A stretch of DNA of 64,000 bases, from NCBI GenBank assembly GCA_025617745.1, contig CM046855.1, positions 19,189,880-19,253,879 on the forward strand. Direction: 5' to 3'. Both the position numbers and the translations under genes were made by a program. Positions 21,468 through 31,708 of the stretch are shown here, piece by piece (within the stretch, counting starts at the first letter, position 1; each line of letters begins with the position of its first letter). The notes below the pieces were generated by a model, which did not search any database, was not told where the DNA came from, and saw only the letters and a list, made by a program, of their open reading frames with translations. The stretch comes from Heliocidaris erythrogramma (lineage: Eukaryota > Echinodermata > Echinoidea > Camarodonta > Echinometridae).

Positions 21468-23664
21468 GGTTGCTCAGGGTAGGGGTCTCAACCCGAGGGA
21501 TAGTCACAGTCACTCGACGATTTGAGCGGTTAGCGCCTGTCGAGACCGACTTAGACTTCGGAAAGGACCGAGCAGGCTGAGTGGGCAAGAATTGTCTGGC
21601 CATCTCTTTTGCCTGTTTGCGACCCTCTATCTCTTTGAGGAAGACCTCGTTAAACTGGCCCCCAAAGAGTTTGGGATGAGAGGAAGGGATACCCCGCAAG
21701 AGAGGCGGGATGTCTTTCTCTAGCACTCCCAGTGTGGAGAGCGCCAGCTTGCGGCGTTGATGCGTAATGTCAATCGCCGCTGATGAGAGCTGAGACCACT
21801 GAAGTCCAGCTAACAAAAGCAGGAGTTCATCCAACAAATTGGAGTCCCCCTCGGTCACATTCAGTTCAACTGATCTGGCCCGAAGGCGTAACAGTGAACC
21901 CAGGTACGCCGAAAGCCTTAAGCCCGACCTGACTTTGGTTTCAAAGTTCACTAGGGGCTTCTCGGCGGATCTATAGGACTGAGACTTGAAATTGATATTC
22001 AAACGTTGTCCCATACCCATAATTTCCTGGGATAAACCCTTGGCAGAAAAGAAGCCCTGGGTATCATCCCGATAGAAAGAGAAGGCACTACCAAAGGGGC
22101 GTCGGGTAGCCCGACCCGCATCGGCGAGTGCCTCCCTATCCCCATACTCCTGTTTGAAGTCCTCTGTAAGAGGAATACCAGGAGACGGGCCATGCTGTCT
22201 GAATAACAGCGATGGCTGATCACTGTCCGACTGGACTTGGGGGAAAATTTCTGGCATATACTTCTCTAACAGGGCCTTGGCATCTGCCGCCATAGCCTGA
22301 CAAGGCTGGGGGTCGTAGCCGGCCTGAGATTCTGAAACAGACGGGGTAGAAACCTGCGAGACAGAATCAATTTCGGGAGAAGTAGTCCGGTGGGGAAAAT
22401 CCCATGGGGGTGGATATGCCCACGGACCAGTGACAGACTCCTCCCCCGGCGGGGCTCCGAGAGCCGCAGGCACGGGAGGAGTAGGTCGAGAAACCGCATT
22501 CGGACAAAATTGTCCCAGGTTCTCATAAATATCGGAGACCGGGAAAACACCGGGGTCCGACTCGGGAACATCCTCCATCACAGTGACAACTGACTGGGGA
22601 GAACCCGTCTCAGTAGCCGGCAGCGTCGGGGGATTAGTATCCCAACCATGCTGCTCAGCAAAGAGTCTCATTAATCTGAGCAGCTCAGATTGAGAGTCGG
22701 GGGGAAGAGAGGGCTGAGCCTTCTTACCCGACTTGGGTTTATCCTTGGATTTACCCTTCTTGGCTTTAGGCTTCTTAGCGGGGGTGTGAGCCACCGTAAT
22801 AGAAGGCCGTTTGGAAGCACGGGAAGTGTTAGGCTGCAGTATAAAAGCCTCACTACCGAAATTGTCCGGGCCGGGCTCCCCAGTGGGGAGAAGTAATTCG
22901 GCCGCAACTCTAGGGACTGTGCTTCCCCGACCAGAGCCCCGATTCGCATTGACTGCCGGGGAGTGGACGGGCTGCTGCATTGCAGCACTGCTGGAAATAG
23001 CACCCGGAGCACTGACGTTGGTCAGTGGCTGGCGGGAACCAGCAGTCTTCCGCTGCGAGAACCTGCTCGAGGAGGAGGTCTTCTTAGCGGGATGCGGATT
23101 TACGTTACCGGCTTTAATTCCCCCAGACACACCGACGGTGGTCGGATGTCGGGGGAAGCCAGTAACACTGGGTGAAATCTCGCTAGGCACCCCGACGGTG
23201 GTCGGGGGTCGGCAAGACCCAGTAACATCATTAGCTGACCGCTTAGCGGTCTTACCAGTTAATGCCCCCTCCAGGCTCCCGACGGTGGTCGGGGGTCGAG
23301 AGGACCCGGTAATACTAGCTACCGCCCCCCCAACTGCAGACGCGGTGGTCGTGAGTTGGAGGGAGCTAGAATTGCTAATGACGGGTGTTCGGTCCGAAGA
23401 CTTATGAACACCTAACTTACCTATACAGCCTGTCTTGCTCGACGCTCCCGGTACAAAAATACCAGAGCGAGCAGACAGACTGACGCCCTTACCTCCCCTA
23501 ACCATCGTGTTTGACTCGCTGGTAGGCGAGCGAAACACAGAGGTCTCCAACACACTCACTGGGCTGACGCCCTTATAAGTGAGAGTAGTGGACGGGAGGG
23601 AAGAAGAATTGGAAGAGCCTGGAGGTAACCAAGACCTCGATTGCTCTTCCTCCGAAGAACTCAT
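21388..23664 (-). CDS. DIRS Gag-like protein (copy 2)
   Basis: 758 residues from the ATG at 23662-23664, 6 bp after an acceptor-like ctccttacag. Probable RNA-binding structural protein of the element. The N-terminal 200 residues are Ser/Pro-rich with about four degenerate repeats of the type TGSxRPPTTVG. A Lys-rich stretch (AKKPKAKKGKSKDKPKSGKK) lies near residue 300. A conserved-looking region with PAALGAPPGEESVTGPW and ALLEKYMPEIFPQ precedes a globular C-terminal half (RPFGSAFSFYRDDTQGFFSA, LLDELLLLLAGLQWSQLS). The end is RG-rich (NRGRGSARGRGGR), as in RNA-binding tails. No CCHC knuckle is present. The last 80 nt overlap RT. Confidence 0.85.
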   Translation of the reverse strand: MSSSEEEQSRSWLPPGSSNSSSLPSTTLTYKGVSPVSVLETSVFRSPTSESNTMVRGGKGVSLSARSGIFVPGASSKTGCIGKLGVHKSSDRTPVISNSSSLQLTTTASAVGGAVASITGSSRPPTTVGSLEGALTGKTAKRSANDVTGSCRPPTTVGVPSEISPSVTGFPRHPTTVGVSGGIKAGNVNPHPAKKTSSSSRFSQRKTAGSRQPLTNVSAPGAISSSAAMQQPVHSPAVNANRGSGRGSTVPRVAAELLLPTGEPGPDNFGSEAFILQPNTSRASKRPSITVAHTPAKKPKAKKGKSKDKPKSGKKAQPSLPPDSQSELLRLMRLFAEQHGWDTNPPTLPATETGSPQSVVTVMEDVPESDPGVFPVSDIYENLGQFCPNAVSRPTPPVPAALGAPPGEESVTGPWAYPPPWDFPHRTTSPEIDSVSQVSTPSVSESQAGYDPQPCQAMAADAKALLEKYMPEIFPQVQSDSDQPSLLFRQHGPSPGIPLTEDFKQEYGDREALADAGRATRRPFGSAFSFYRDDTQGFFSAKGLSQEIMGMGQRLNINFKSQSYRSAEKPLVNFETKVRSGLRLSAYLGSLLRLRARSVELNVTEGDSNLLDELLLLLAGLQWSQLSSAAIDITHQRRKLALSTLGVLEKDIPPLLRGIPSSHPKLFGGQFNEVFLKEIEGRKQAKEMARQFLPTQPARSFPKSKSVSTGANRSNRRVTVTIPRVETPTLSNRGRGSARGRGGRKTAAKGTVRPKSAF

Positions 23665-24112
23665 TATCACCTGTAAGGAGATATAAAAGAGTCAACAATA
23701 AACAATTATAAAGAAAAGGGCGTACAAAGCGAGAGTGAAACGGAATGGAATTTTCCCGCGCAATGTGTGGAAAATTCCATTCACGCACTACGAACAAAAG
23801 AACACTCTCGTAAGGGTATATGCACACAACAGCCACACCAACGAAACGTTACAGGGCTGAGCGCCCGGCAAAACGCCAAAGCGAATGCCCTGGGCTACTA
23901 TACGAAAGAGGTGAAAAGTGAGGTATGAATATAAGCTCAAATATCACCAAAATAAATACGTGACAGACATAAACCGACACTAAACAGATAATAAACAAGT
24001 CTAGGACGGAAATATAGGCAAAAGTCACCCAAAACCGCGCTAAAAGAGTAGCAAACTCTGAATTTTTGCGCAAGATAGTGACTTAGCTGCAACTCTTTAG
24101 GCTGCGAGAAGG

Positions 24113-24269
24113 AAAGAGGAGGATTGTGTGCGCGCGTCATGCGTACGTGCACAGAGGAAGGCGTGATCCTAGGGGGGGTATATGCACTGTCGTGACTTTA
24201 ATTACTCGAATGGCTTGCGTAGTCGGAAGACTAGCAAATAGGTAGGTACATTGATTTATTGTAGTAAAT
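24113..24269. repeat. Right inverted terminal repeat of DIRS copy 2
   Basis: Contains gcgcgcgtcatgcgtacgtg, mirrored in the left ITR, and ends ttgtagtaaat. In element sense this is the 5' end. The leader between it and gag (about 23665-24112) has no convincing ORF. Confidence 0.88.
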
Positions 24270-26577
24270 AATGTTATACTCTGGTGTCCCATCGATGGGT
24301 GGCCTTGATGGAAGATAGTAAATGACATATCCAGGGTAGGTACATGTGGATCATAAACCTATTTTAATTTATATCATTAAATCTACATAACTGTATCTGG
24401 CAATGATGCAGAATGCTATCAGAATTTCTCACTTGTGCCCTACAATTATGTTAATTACATGTCCTGCACATAGCCAGCAGCTATCATATGATGATGATAT
24501 GATGTTCATGTACGAGTGCAAATTAAATGTAGACAGCTTTCATTAATACCCAATGATATTGGGCTGTAATATCCATGAAAAATATCTTGGAAACCAGTGA
24601 CACCCAGTGACACCAGATAATAAAATATTATTAAAGGATATAAATAGACCTTCAATAAAATAATATTCAGAATTAATTTCAGCAATCTGATTATTAGGCA
24701 AGGAAGTGATTTTTCTATCCCACAAATATCAACAGCCCTGGGAAAAACTATTAGACCAAGCTCCTATCACAGCGGTATTATATTACACATATATATATAC
24801 AAAATAACAAAAATGTATTTTCTCAGTATTGTGTTGAATGAATAACAAATTAAAGCAAATATTGTTCCTTGCTACATGTATTATGGTATTTTATTTCCTT
24901 CTTACTACAGAAATAACATTATCAGTAACCCTTCTTGCTGTGATAATTTTTGTCCATGCCTTTTTAAATACAAAGAGGAAGCTACACACATGTATTGGAA
25001 TTAAGTCATGGGAAACAAATATACATTTGTCTATGTAAAATACTATCACAATATATGTTTGAATTATGCCTACACTTTCCCTGACTTTTCTTACAATTTA
25101 GACCAAAAGCATTTCTTTAGATTAAAAAAAAAAGGATGAAGGACATTATTCCTTATTATGGTACAGTGCTGAAGATGATCAAACACTGCCTACTTATCTT
25201 CAGTAGAGGGCTCACTTGCCTCACATGAAGGTGGAGAATCATCAATCTCTACTACATGGATATAGCATTGTACACACAGCTCTATGAGAGCAGTTGATAA
25301 GGTTGCACAACCAAAATTGAGAGCTCTACAGTTTGTAAGCACAGAGAAAGTGCATGAAAAAAATATTCTACCAAAAAAAAATATATCAAGCTAGTGTCAT
25401 AAAATTGAAATATGTTGTTATAAAAGTCTCCTCCTCAATGTGTTTTATGAGCATATCGACTTGCTTGGTCATTTGGCAAGTAGCATCCCTTGATTTTTAA
25501 CAAAACCAAACCAATCTTTTATACTCATGCAAATAGAGTATGAGGGAAACTATGTACTGTGTACGATCCCAGTGCACTACAAGCAAAAGATACATGATTT
25601 GATTTCTGATAAAAAAAGACTTTACACCGATTATCACACTAAATTGCCTTTAGAATTCGGAAGGATAAACTTGTTTGCCTGTTTGTGCAGTTAATTTATG
25701 GAAGATACTTCACAATGCTGAATTACTTGATTCTACAAATGCATAAAATTTTATTGAAATAGTACAGTGGCGGTATTTTTCTGCAAACCCTGACATGGCA
25801 ACTGGTCGCATCAATCGTAGAGGGCATTGCTCTATCCACTGGTAGAGATCGCTGTGAGTGTATTATCATTGATATTCATTAGATCAGATGTATTTCTGCT
25901 GGGGGAGAGGGGAGAGGGAGGAGTGCCTTCTGTGCCCCCCCCCCCCCCCAAACCCAATCGGTCTCACCTTTACCCCTTTCAGAACAGGAATTATTTGAGG
26001 GCTAAATTGATCACATTTCGTTCTTCAAATTGGCAACAATAATACTTTTCTTTTTGTGCTACATGGTTCTAATAAAGTGTAATGTCTTTGAGAACAATAT
26101 ACATGGTTAAGAATTTTGTCCAAAAGTTGAAAAAATTGCCAATTTTGATGAAAAACAAAGATTTTGAACCTCTCAATGTGTTCCCAATTTAAGGAGTTCA
26201 AAGCTTATTCTCCTATTCAAAATTCCTGGCATCAAACGCAATATGGTCATGAATCTTTTTAGAGCTCTGAATCAAAAGTGGTTGAGCCAAATAACCACAA
26301 AATGTGGTCAATTGTCATGAAAGGGTTTAAGCATACAAAGCAAAGAAAAAATGTACTCAAATTTCTTTTTATAAGCCTTTAATCTACAAAGGCATGTGAA
26401 AAATGGGAGAACCTAACCCCCTTTTCTTCAGTTTGTCAGAAATATTTGGTAAAAAAGTGGGGGTTTTCTTCCCCAACAACTTGTGCCTCCCCCCCCCCCC
26501 CCCCCCCCCCCTCCCCATGTACAGTGTAACTTCACATACTGTAGACATCTCATAAAACAATTTCCAGATGTTTAAAA
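24270..26577. other. Intergenic, mostly unannotatable
   Basis: Holds an old MITE copy (24732-24961), a C run near 25938-25950 and a longer C run near 26490. No coding sequence recognised. Confidence 0.5.
24732..24961. mobile_element. Old copy of the CAGCCATGG MITE family
   Basis: About 230 bp. It starts CAGCCCTGGGAAAAACTATT, ends ataatttttgtccatgcc, and aligns along its length with the MITE at 46497-47515 once the Tc1-like insertion there is removed (for example tattttatttccttcttac in both). More diverged than the 46.5-kb copy. Confidence 0.75.
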
Positions 26578-26864
26578 TGGCATATCAAAATTAAAGCATA
26601 TATTGAAAAGTGATCTTAAACTCTTTTAAGCATTTTCAAATATTTTATGCATGTAGATGCACATACATGTTGTACACACTCAATTAATATGTCAACATCT
26701 TCAAGCATGTTACAAACCTCCCTTAAACAACATGGAAACATACTGACGTTTCATTACAGAGATGTAGCCAATCCTTGAAATAGTGACATCTAGGTGATAT
26801 CATGATTCAGATGTACATGTATTTTATTCTAAAAACCTTGAAAGAAGTCCTTGTATGTATGCTG

Positions 26865-27429
26865 AAAAGACATGCTGTAAGAGATACATTGCATGTACCT
26901 AAATTTAGGACGGACACATACAAACATAGTCCCCTAATATCTGGAATTGCAGTATGGAACCAACTTGAAACTTCTATCAAAATGTTGCCTACTTTAAACA
27001 GTTTCAAATACACTCTAAAAGCTCTGTTATCTGCAGAGGAGATGTAAGCTGTGAACTATATGGGGATATTATGCATAGCAACTTCTTTGGTATATGTGTT
27101 GTTAATTATTTTCCCCTCATTTTGATGTGTGGTTATCATCCATATTTTAATTTGATTATTTCACAGTTTACAATGCTAATAATCCTTAATTTAAAATTCG
27201 ATTAAAAAATTCTTGTAAATAGTCAATGAATATTACTGAATGATTACTTAACTAATGAGGATACCGATTAATGTGTATTATACGTGTTTATGCTTGTGTA
27301 TTTATATATATTGATTATTGTTGATGTTATTTGTTTTATTGTTACCAAACAGGGCCGCATGGAAGACCACCAAATTGGTGATATGAGCCACCCTGTATAA
27401 ATATCAGAAATAAATAAATAAATAAATAA
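26865..27429 (+). mobile_element. 5'-truncated LINE fragment (3' end)
   Basis: Present in block A and absent at the same site of block B, with target duplication ATGCTG (26859-26864 and 27430-27435). It carries the C-terminal tail of an RT ORF (HVPKFRTDTYKHSPLISGIA, VWNQL; stop near 27047), a 3' UTR with gaagaccaccaaattggtga, and an (AAAT)n tail. The 3' UTR matches the LINE at 43575-45984. CR1/L2/Jockey-like by its RT; clade not settled. Confidence 0.88.
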
Positions 27430-28302
27430 ATGCTGTTCTATACATGTGCACAAAATTTGATGGAGTTTGAACATAGACACAAATTTTGAAGCGAAAAAAA
27501 GCCAAAAAGCGTGGGTGGAAATTTTAAAAAATTCGAAAATTCTGACAAAATTAAAAGGTGTACTTGAAGAAGTACAGCCCATGTAATAATCAAGGTTCTT
27601 TGCTAAATGTAACAAAATTAATATCAAGTAAACTTGAGTTATAAACCTTTGCTTTCAGATAAATGAAAAAGTTTTTGTCATGCCATTTCTTTTTAACTGA
27701 ATTGAATGACAAAAATTGACAAGCATTCTTGGATTATCAGAAGCAAGTCAGGGTGATAGGCAATAAAATGTTTTTCTGTAGAGGAAATTAAAAAAGTTTT
27801 CATGCACACAAATCCCCAACTTAATAAATAGTCACTGTCCTTGTGAAGTCAACTTTTCAATTTTGGCAATAATGTGGTAACCAAATACATGACAAAGTAG
27901 AGAGTTTGTGATCGACAACAACGTATCGAATATAATAGTCTGCAATTTGAGCTAATATTCCAGGATATGAGATATTTATTTTTAAATGATTTGCATTCAA
28001 TAGTGACTAAAATATTGACTAAAATATTCAATGCTATATTCTAGGTGTAAGAGTCTTTCAAGGATCTTTGGTTAATATCAAATGTTACTTTTTTCAGGTA
28101 GCAGCCTGCCTTGGGTGATTTTCCAAGTTATAAAAGAAACATGTTGTTTGTTAATCCCGTCATATCTCTGAAACAGCATCGACAGTGTGTCCAGCATCAG
28201 ACTTGCAGAGATCATCTGTAAATCTTACTTCACTGCACCAGTTCAAATTATTTCCAACTCAGATTAAATTCTGTAAAGCTTAATTTGCCAACATCTTTCA
28301 TA

Positions 28303-29403
28303 ATGTTAAGTGGAATGGAAATAATTCGCATCTTAGTTGGTTGTTTGGCTGCTGTTGTTGGTATTCCTGGCAACATAACAATCATTACTGTCTTCATAAG
28401 ACAAGGTATCAAGAATGCTACAGATGTCACTTTCATTGCCCTTGCCATTGTTGATCTAAGTGCCAGTATCATCAATGGCATGAAGATTCCCATGGTTTTC
28501 TTTCACAATGATCATCCCTGGGCATGTCATGTGGAGATCATTGGAGGAAGGTCTGCACTCTATGCCGGACTGTTTTTGACGATCTGGATTGCTGTTTACC
28601 GCTACCAGGCTGTGTGTAAGCCATTTGTCAGACGAATTGGACGACGAACTGCCATCTTGATATCTGTCGGTAGTGCAATCACTGCCTTCAGTCTCCATGT
28701 CCCCTTTTTCTTTATCACAACATCAGTGGCAAATTTTCGGGGATTGTACGGATGCAATGTCTACGGCAATATATCCTGGGGACGTGACGTCTATGCCAAG
28801 ACCCAAGCTATTGTATTCTGTGTCTCTGCCCTGGCCATAACTGTTCTGTATCTTCTCATTTACAAGTTCATTCGAACTCATCAAATTATTCGTAATCAAA
28901 TGAAAAATGGCAAGGGGTTTGGTGTTCCAACATGTGGTAGACAGCAAGATGTCACTGAATCAACGAGAGAGTTTGTCACATCAGTAAGTGCCAATGTGTC
29001 AAGGATGGATGTTACCTTGCCCATTGCTGCAGAGTCTGAAGTTATCAGCAAGCAGGAAGCTCATGTCACTTCACTGGACAAGGTGTCAGGTGAAACAAGA
29101 TCAATCCATCAACCAACCAAGGATAAGACAAAGCAGTCATCAAAGAAGTCTCCAAATGGACAGTCTGACCACAAGACAACTCAAGTGGTTATCATCATTA
29201 CAGTTGTATTTTTCCTTTTGTGGTTCCCGAGCATTGTGATTGATCAAATTCCTAGAAATCAAAGGACTAAGCTTGGATATTTTTCATATCCTCTCTATCA
29301 ACTTAAGTATATCAATAATATCATCAATGTCTTTGTCTATTTGTTTGCATACCGTCGCTTTAGGCAAACCTGCTGCCAAACATTCACTTGTCGCAATAAT
29401 TAA
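28303..29403 (+). CDS. Class A GPCR, type I, copy 1
   Basis: One exon, 366 residues, seven membrane segments. Rhodopsin-family signposts: N24 in PGNITI (TM1), D51 in ALAIVDLSAS (TM2), C75 paired with Cys in the YGCNVYG loop, Y99-R100-Y101 in place of DRY, FFLLWFP in TM6, and NVFVY replacing NPxxY in TM7. The N-terminus before TM1 is under 10 residues, so the ligand probably binds within the helix bundle. Intracellular loop 3 is long (about 100 residues, Ser/Thr/Lys-rich). Start is the ATG at 28303; the frame is open upstream to 28285 without another ATG. A polyadenylation signal AATAAA lies at 29465. Closest relative here is 41093-42193 (four amino acid differences). Ligand unknown; probably a lineage-expanded chemosensory-type receptor. 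Confidence 0.9.
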   Translation: MLSGMEIIRILVGCLAAVVGIPGNITIITVFIRQGIKNATDVTFIALAIVDLSASIINGMKIPMVFFHNDHPWACHVEIIGGRSALYAGLFLTIWIAVYRYQAVCKPFVRRIGRRTAILISVGSAITAFSLHVPFFFITTSVANFRGLYGCNVYGNISWGRDVYAKTQAIVFCVSALAITVLYLLIYKFIRTHQIIRNQMKNGKGFGVPTCGRQQDVTESTREFVTSVSANVSRMDVTLPIAAESEVISKQEAHVTSLDKVSGETRSIHQPTKDKTKQSSKKSPNGQSDHKTTQVVIIITVVFFLLWFPSIVIDQIPRNQRTKLGYFSYPLYQLKYINNIINVFVYLFAYRRFRQTCCQTFTCRNN

Positions 29404-29563
29404 TATTTAATCTAACCCGCTTCAAAAAGAAAATGTTTCAAAATACAGTTTGTAAATCTATTCAAATAAAGGCAATTTAACTCTCTGAGTTCAATTGTGA
29501 ACTTAGCAATTCACAAGCAAGCTACAGGACATGTACTTTTCATAAAATGAAGTGTGTAGACTA

Positions 29564-31060
29564 TAGGTACGTTCACACGTAGAGCGATAGCATCGATGCT
29601 ATCGAGGTGTCAATGCTATTTTGGTGAAGACCAGATAGTGTCGAGACCAAACGCTGTCTGAACGCAGATAGTCACGAGATAGAAGCGAGTTTCCAAACTA
29701 TTCTTGCAGCGAGTTTCCAAACTATTCTTGCAGCGAGTTTAGCAGGAGTAAATCTCAGGATCCAGCGACAAAGCATCAACGCTTTGCGGTAGACCACCCA
29801 CCGCGCTTGTGACTATTTGCAATGTGAGCGCAATCGCTGCTATCTTCACTCGCTGCTATTGTAATTCTGTCTGTTTCATGTGGTGCTATAATATAATGCA
29901 ATGTATGTATTCATGTGATGTACCCTCTTCCCTACTTTTTTCTATTATCATTCTGTCTGTTTCATCTGGTACTGTAATGTAATGTGATGTATATAGGGGT
30001 AAGTAGGCTAATGTGTATACTGTGTGGTAAGCAAGGGGGTTGTTTTGTTGTTTGTTTTGGGGGGGTTCCTTCTTTTTATCTTTTTCTTTTTTATATATGA
30101 CCAGGCACCACAAAACCACCCAAAAGTCGCACTGTGTGATTTTCAGTTAGAGCTTAATCAATGTGTTTTGGTTGGCATGCATGGTCAAATTTTAGTTTTG
30201 GGTATTTCCTGAAAGAGTATACTTTTTTCTAAGTAATCTAAAATGTGGAGGCACCAAACAATCTAGAAGTGGTATTTTTGACAGCTTTTTATCAGATTTA
30301 TGTGTGTCTTCACTGGATTTTGTTGTATTACATAGTATTATGTAGTATGCCAAGTTTTAGGACAATCTGATAATCCCTTCATACAAATTTTCATTGAGTT
30401 CTAATCCTCTATTTGTCACCTTAGCACAACACTTTGCAAGTCAGAGTGCTTCAATAGACTGCAAACTTTAAACCCTTATTGGGACTGTGCATTCTTCTCT
30501 TTGTACATTGAGTTATTAACATCCAATGAGTTACATATCATTTTAAAGCTGAGAATTTGCTCTTTCAGAATCAGACCTTAACTAATAATGATGTGGTCTT
30601 TAGATATTGATTTACATGTGCTTACCAGAGAATATAGTGTGCATGCATGTGTTTTATTTTGGCATAAGATTGGAGTTCAGTCAATTTTGACATGTACAAG
30701 GTTTATTTAAAATTAAGTATTATAACACATGTATTTGCTACTTGATTGTATTATCGATATTACAAATGAAATGTTATTGTGTTATTATGTTGATTTATGA
30801 AGACAAATAAAATATTATTCAAAACAAAAGCTTTGCATGAGATGACCCCTGTACACAAACTTCCGCGCGTTTGACCATGCATACCAATTATACTTGGGTC
30901 ACTCTGTGTGGCGCAGTAATTATTGTTTTGGCAGCGGGTGAGCGATGAATAGTCACGAGTGGGTGATAGAAGCAAGTCGATCAAGACCTGTCTGAACGTA
31001 CTGGAAATATTTTTGAAACTTACATAGCATCGATGCTATGTACTATGTGTGAACATAACT
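29564..31060. mobile_element. 1.5-kb non-autonomous DNA transposon, TA target duplication
   Basis: Absent from the same site in block B (near 42354), so both ends are defined. Ends TAGGTACGTTCACACGTAGA and, reverse-complemented, AGTTATGTTCACACATAGTA, followed on each side by the palindrome atagcatcgatgctat. Flanked by TA. No ORF with transposase similarity. Inside is a 24-bp direct repeat (gcgagtttccaaactattct, near 29688-29735). Confidence 0.85.
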
Positions 31061-31708
31061 TATTATTTCATTTTATTTGAGATTGCATTAGAATAAGAGA
31101 TATACACTGGTAGTATAACACAATAACAAGTACACGTCTCCCCTATTTGATAAATGAAAAATGTAAAAGAAAATAATTTTCTCAAAATGAGAAAATGTGT
31201 ATGTTGTAGCATAGATTGTGATAGTGATGTATAATTGCTCCACTTGAAATGCAATCAGCTCTTTCCACATTTCAAGAATTTGGGTTGTTTAAAGAGAATA
31301 TTGAGTTCTTGGAAAGTTAAAAAAATATTTTGTTGAGCTTTTTCATTCATTTGATGTCAGTTTGGAAGAACATCATAGTAAAATTGTGCCCTGAAAAGAA
31401 TTGCTCTTCAAATGCTCTTGTATTCTATTCGAAATTTGACAAGAAATAGCTGAAGTGTTCGGGCCAAACATTCGCGCCACACAGCCACATATTTGTGAAG
31501 TCCCAAAGTCCCATTTCTGTGTGCAGTACATATGCTTTTCAGCAATTTCTGATCATTTTGATGATTCCAAAACATCACAGTATATACACTGAATTCTTAT
31601 GCAGACATGATCAACCTTTCCAAATTGCTTTGAAAGAGTTTCCAAATTGCTTTGAAAGAGTTTCTTTCACAATGTAATCACATGACCAGAACCCAATTTT
31701 ATCTTTAA

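Larger units (their letters stand above)
18078..24269 (-). mobile_element. DIRS1-like retrotransposon, copy 2 (apparently full length)
   Basis: 6.2 kb with gag, RT/RNase H/methyltransferase-like and recombinase frames all open. Left ITR about 18078-18262, right ITR about 24113-24269, ICR 18325-18421. The left outer end AAATCAGTAAAATCAG and right outer end ttgtagtaaat reappear fused and inverted in the ICR. It is the same family type as the copy at 2671 but a distinct subfamily: the proteins align throughout while ITR sequences differ apart from the ggtaggta core and the AAAATCAG-N2-TGATTTT palindrome. Long open frames and matching ITRs suggest recent activity. Confidence 0.95.

Noticed and set aside
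22811-23407. Plus-strand ORF of 198 codons opposite gag
   Set aside because: Mirror of the Pro/Thr repeat region of gag on the other strand; no independent support.
26488-26512. Poly-C run as a functional tract
   Set aside because: Several similar runs occur (25938, 59330, 61364, 62249); they look like simple-sequence expansion, and lengths are prone to sequencing error.
28285-28302. Upstream extension of receptor start codons (28285, 36997, 41075, 48374)
   Set aside because: These codons are TTG or GTG, not ATG. The first ATG in frame is shared by all intact copies at MLSGMEI or MFSGMEI.
28248-28698. Minus-strand ORFs opposite each receptor (also near 37.0-37.4, 41.0-41.5 and 54.2-54.6 kb)
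   Set aside because: Their similarity to each other follows from the receptors being paralogs; no splice sites or motifs of their own.
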